NCBI GenBank assembly: GCA_045660745.1
Contig: JAZREJ010000001.1
Coordinates: forward strand, 1 to 13,893
Source: RGIG6353 sp045660745
GTDB taxonomy: Bacteria; Bacillota; Clostridia; Oscillospirales; SIG627
DNA: 13,893 nt
Direction of reading: 5' to 3'
A program made the translations under genes and the position numbers. Under the pieces are notes generated by a model, which ran no database searches, was not told the origin of the DNA, and saw nothing but the letters and a program-made list of their open reading frames with translations. Position 1 is the stretch's first letter; every line of letters starts with the position of its first letter. Shown here piece after piece: positions 13,703 to 13,893 of this stretch.

Positions 13703-13893
13703 ATGAAACTTGACACAGAAAGTTTAGCACATACCAAGTGGAATTGCAAGTATCATATTGTATTTGCACCAAAATATCGCAGACAGGTGATATATGGGAA
13801 AATAAAAAGTGATATAGGACAGATATTGAGAAAACTATGTGAATATAAGGGAGTGGAAATAATAGAAGCAGAAGCATGCCCAGACCATATACA
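13703..13893 (+). CDS. tnpA: IS200-type transposase TnpA, N-terminal part (truncated by window end)
   Basis: The first 63 codons of a Y1 (HUH-type) single-strand transposase. Recognisable features are the opening HTKWNCKYHIVFAPKYRR, typical of the IS200 TnpA first beta strand, and the helix GQILRKLCEYKGVEIIEAEA leading to PDHI. The window stops just before the second His of the expected HxH metal-binding motif. The catalytic Tyr lies further downstream and is not visible, so activity cannot be judged. The start is supported by AGGAGG at 13688-13693, nine bases upstream. The full protein in this family is about 150 residues. Its product would catalyse peel-and-paste transposition of single-stranded DNA. 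It lies directly after the lipoprotein array in the same orientation. Confidence 0.92.
   Translation, partial: MKLDTESLAHTKWNCKYHIVFAPKYRRQVIYGKIKSDIGQILRKLCEYKGVEIIEAEACPDHI

Larger units (their letters stand above)
13608..13893 (+). mobile_element. IS200/IS605-family insertion element, left part (runs off window)
   Basis: The transposase start at 13703 and subterminal hairpins typical of this family mark the left part of an IS200-type element. AAGCC-TTTA-GGCTT (13610-13623) is a likely transposase-recognised end hairpin. The exact left boundary is not visible because these elements have no terminal inverted repeats and make no target duplication. I place it between about 13568 and 13610. 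The right end lies beyond the window. Confidence 0.7.

Noticed and set aside
13665..13877. Minus-strand open frame opposite tnpA
   Set aside because: It lies opposite the clearly recognisable TnpA coding sequence, and its hydrophobic translation is a by-product of the A/T-rich antisense. An antisense RNA of the art200 kind could exist here, but I see no promoter that supports it.

Overview
The window looks like chromosomal DNA of an anaerobic Firmicute of the class Clostridia, probably a gut or rumen member of the Oscillospiraceae/Ruminococcaceae type. This is an inference from moderate G+C, strong AGGAGG-type ribosome binding sites, TTGACA/TATAAT-type promoters with frequent TG-extended -10 boxes, Gram-positive-style lipoproteins, and close resemblance of the main gene family to clostridial extracellular solute-binding proteins.

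Layout. Positions 1-171 hold a 16-bp perfect inverted repeat, a rightward terminator for a gene lying before the window, and the leftward terminator of the first gene. Positions 172-1920 (minus strand) encode a Na+/phosphate cotransporter-family protein (NptA-like membrane domain plus PhoU-like tail). Its promoter is divergent from that of the array that follows. Positions 2125-13534 (plus strand) hold SEVEN consecutive paralogous genes of 485-492 codons, all in the same direction. Each encodes a lipoprotein (lipobox Cys at residue 23 or 24) of the extracellular ABC-type solute-binding fold. No permease, ATPase, sensor or regulator gene lies between them. Each copy has its own recognisable promoter and ribosome binding site, and six of seven have their own intrinsic terminator, so the array is a row of single-gene units rather than an operon. 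At 13703 an IS200-type transposase gene (tnpA) begins and runs off the window end. Its leader can fold so that the ribosome binding site is hidden.

The seven lipoproteins fall into two subgroups lying in blocks: copies 1-3 (SDEFDL, KPWWF, FGYVY signatures) and copies 4-7 (NDEFDL, KPWWY, FGxVYDNW signatures). Copies 2 and 3 share promoter sequence, copies 5 and 7 share the same terminator, and copies 6 and 7 share two 65-bp perfectly identical tracts. The 3' part of copy 7 switches cleanly between copy-6-like and copy-5-like sequence, which points to repeated tandem duplication plus gene conversion. Most of the protein is strongly conserved, including a nearly invariant motif just after the lipid anchor and a Cys pair found in all seven. 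One segment (about residues 308-350) is strongly divergent. The simplest reading is a family of surface-anchored binding proteins that keep a shared interface and diversify ligand recognition, with the translocation machinery encoded elsewhere. Ligands cannot be read from the sequence.
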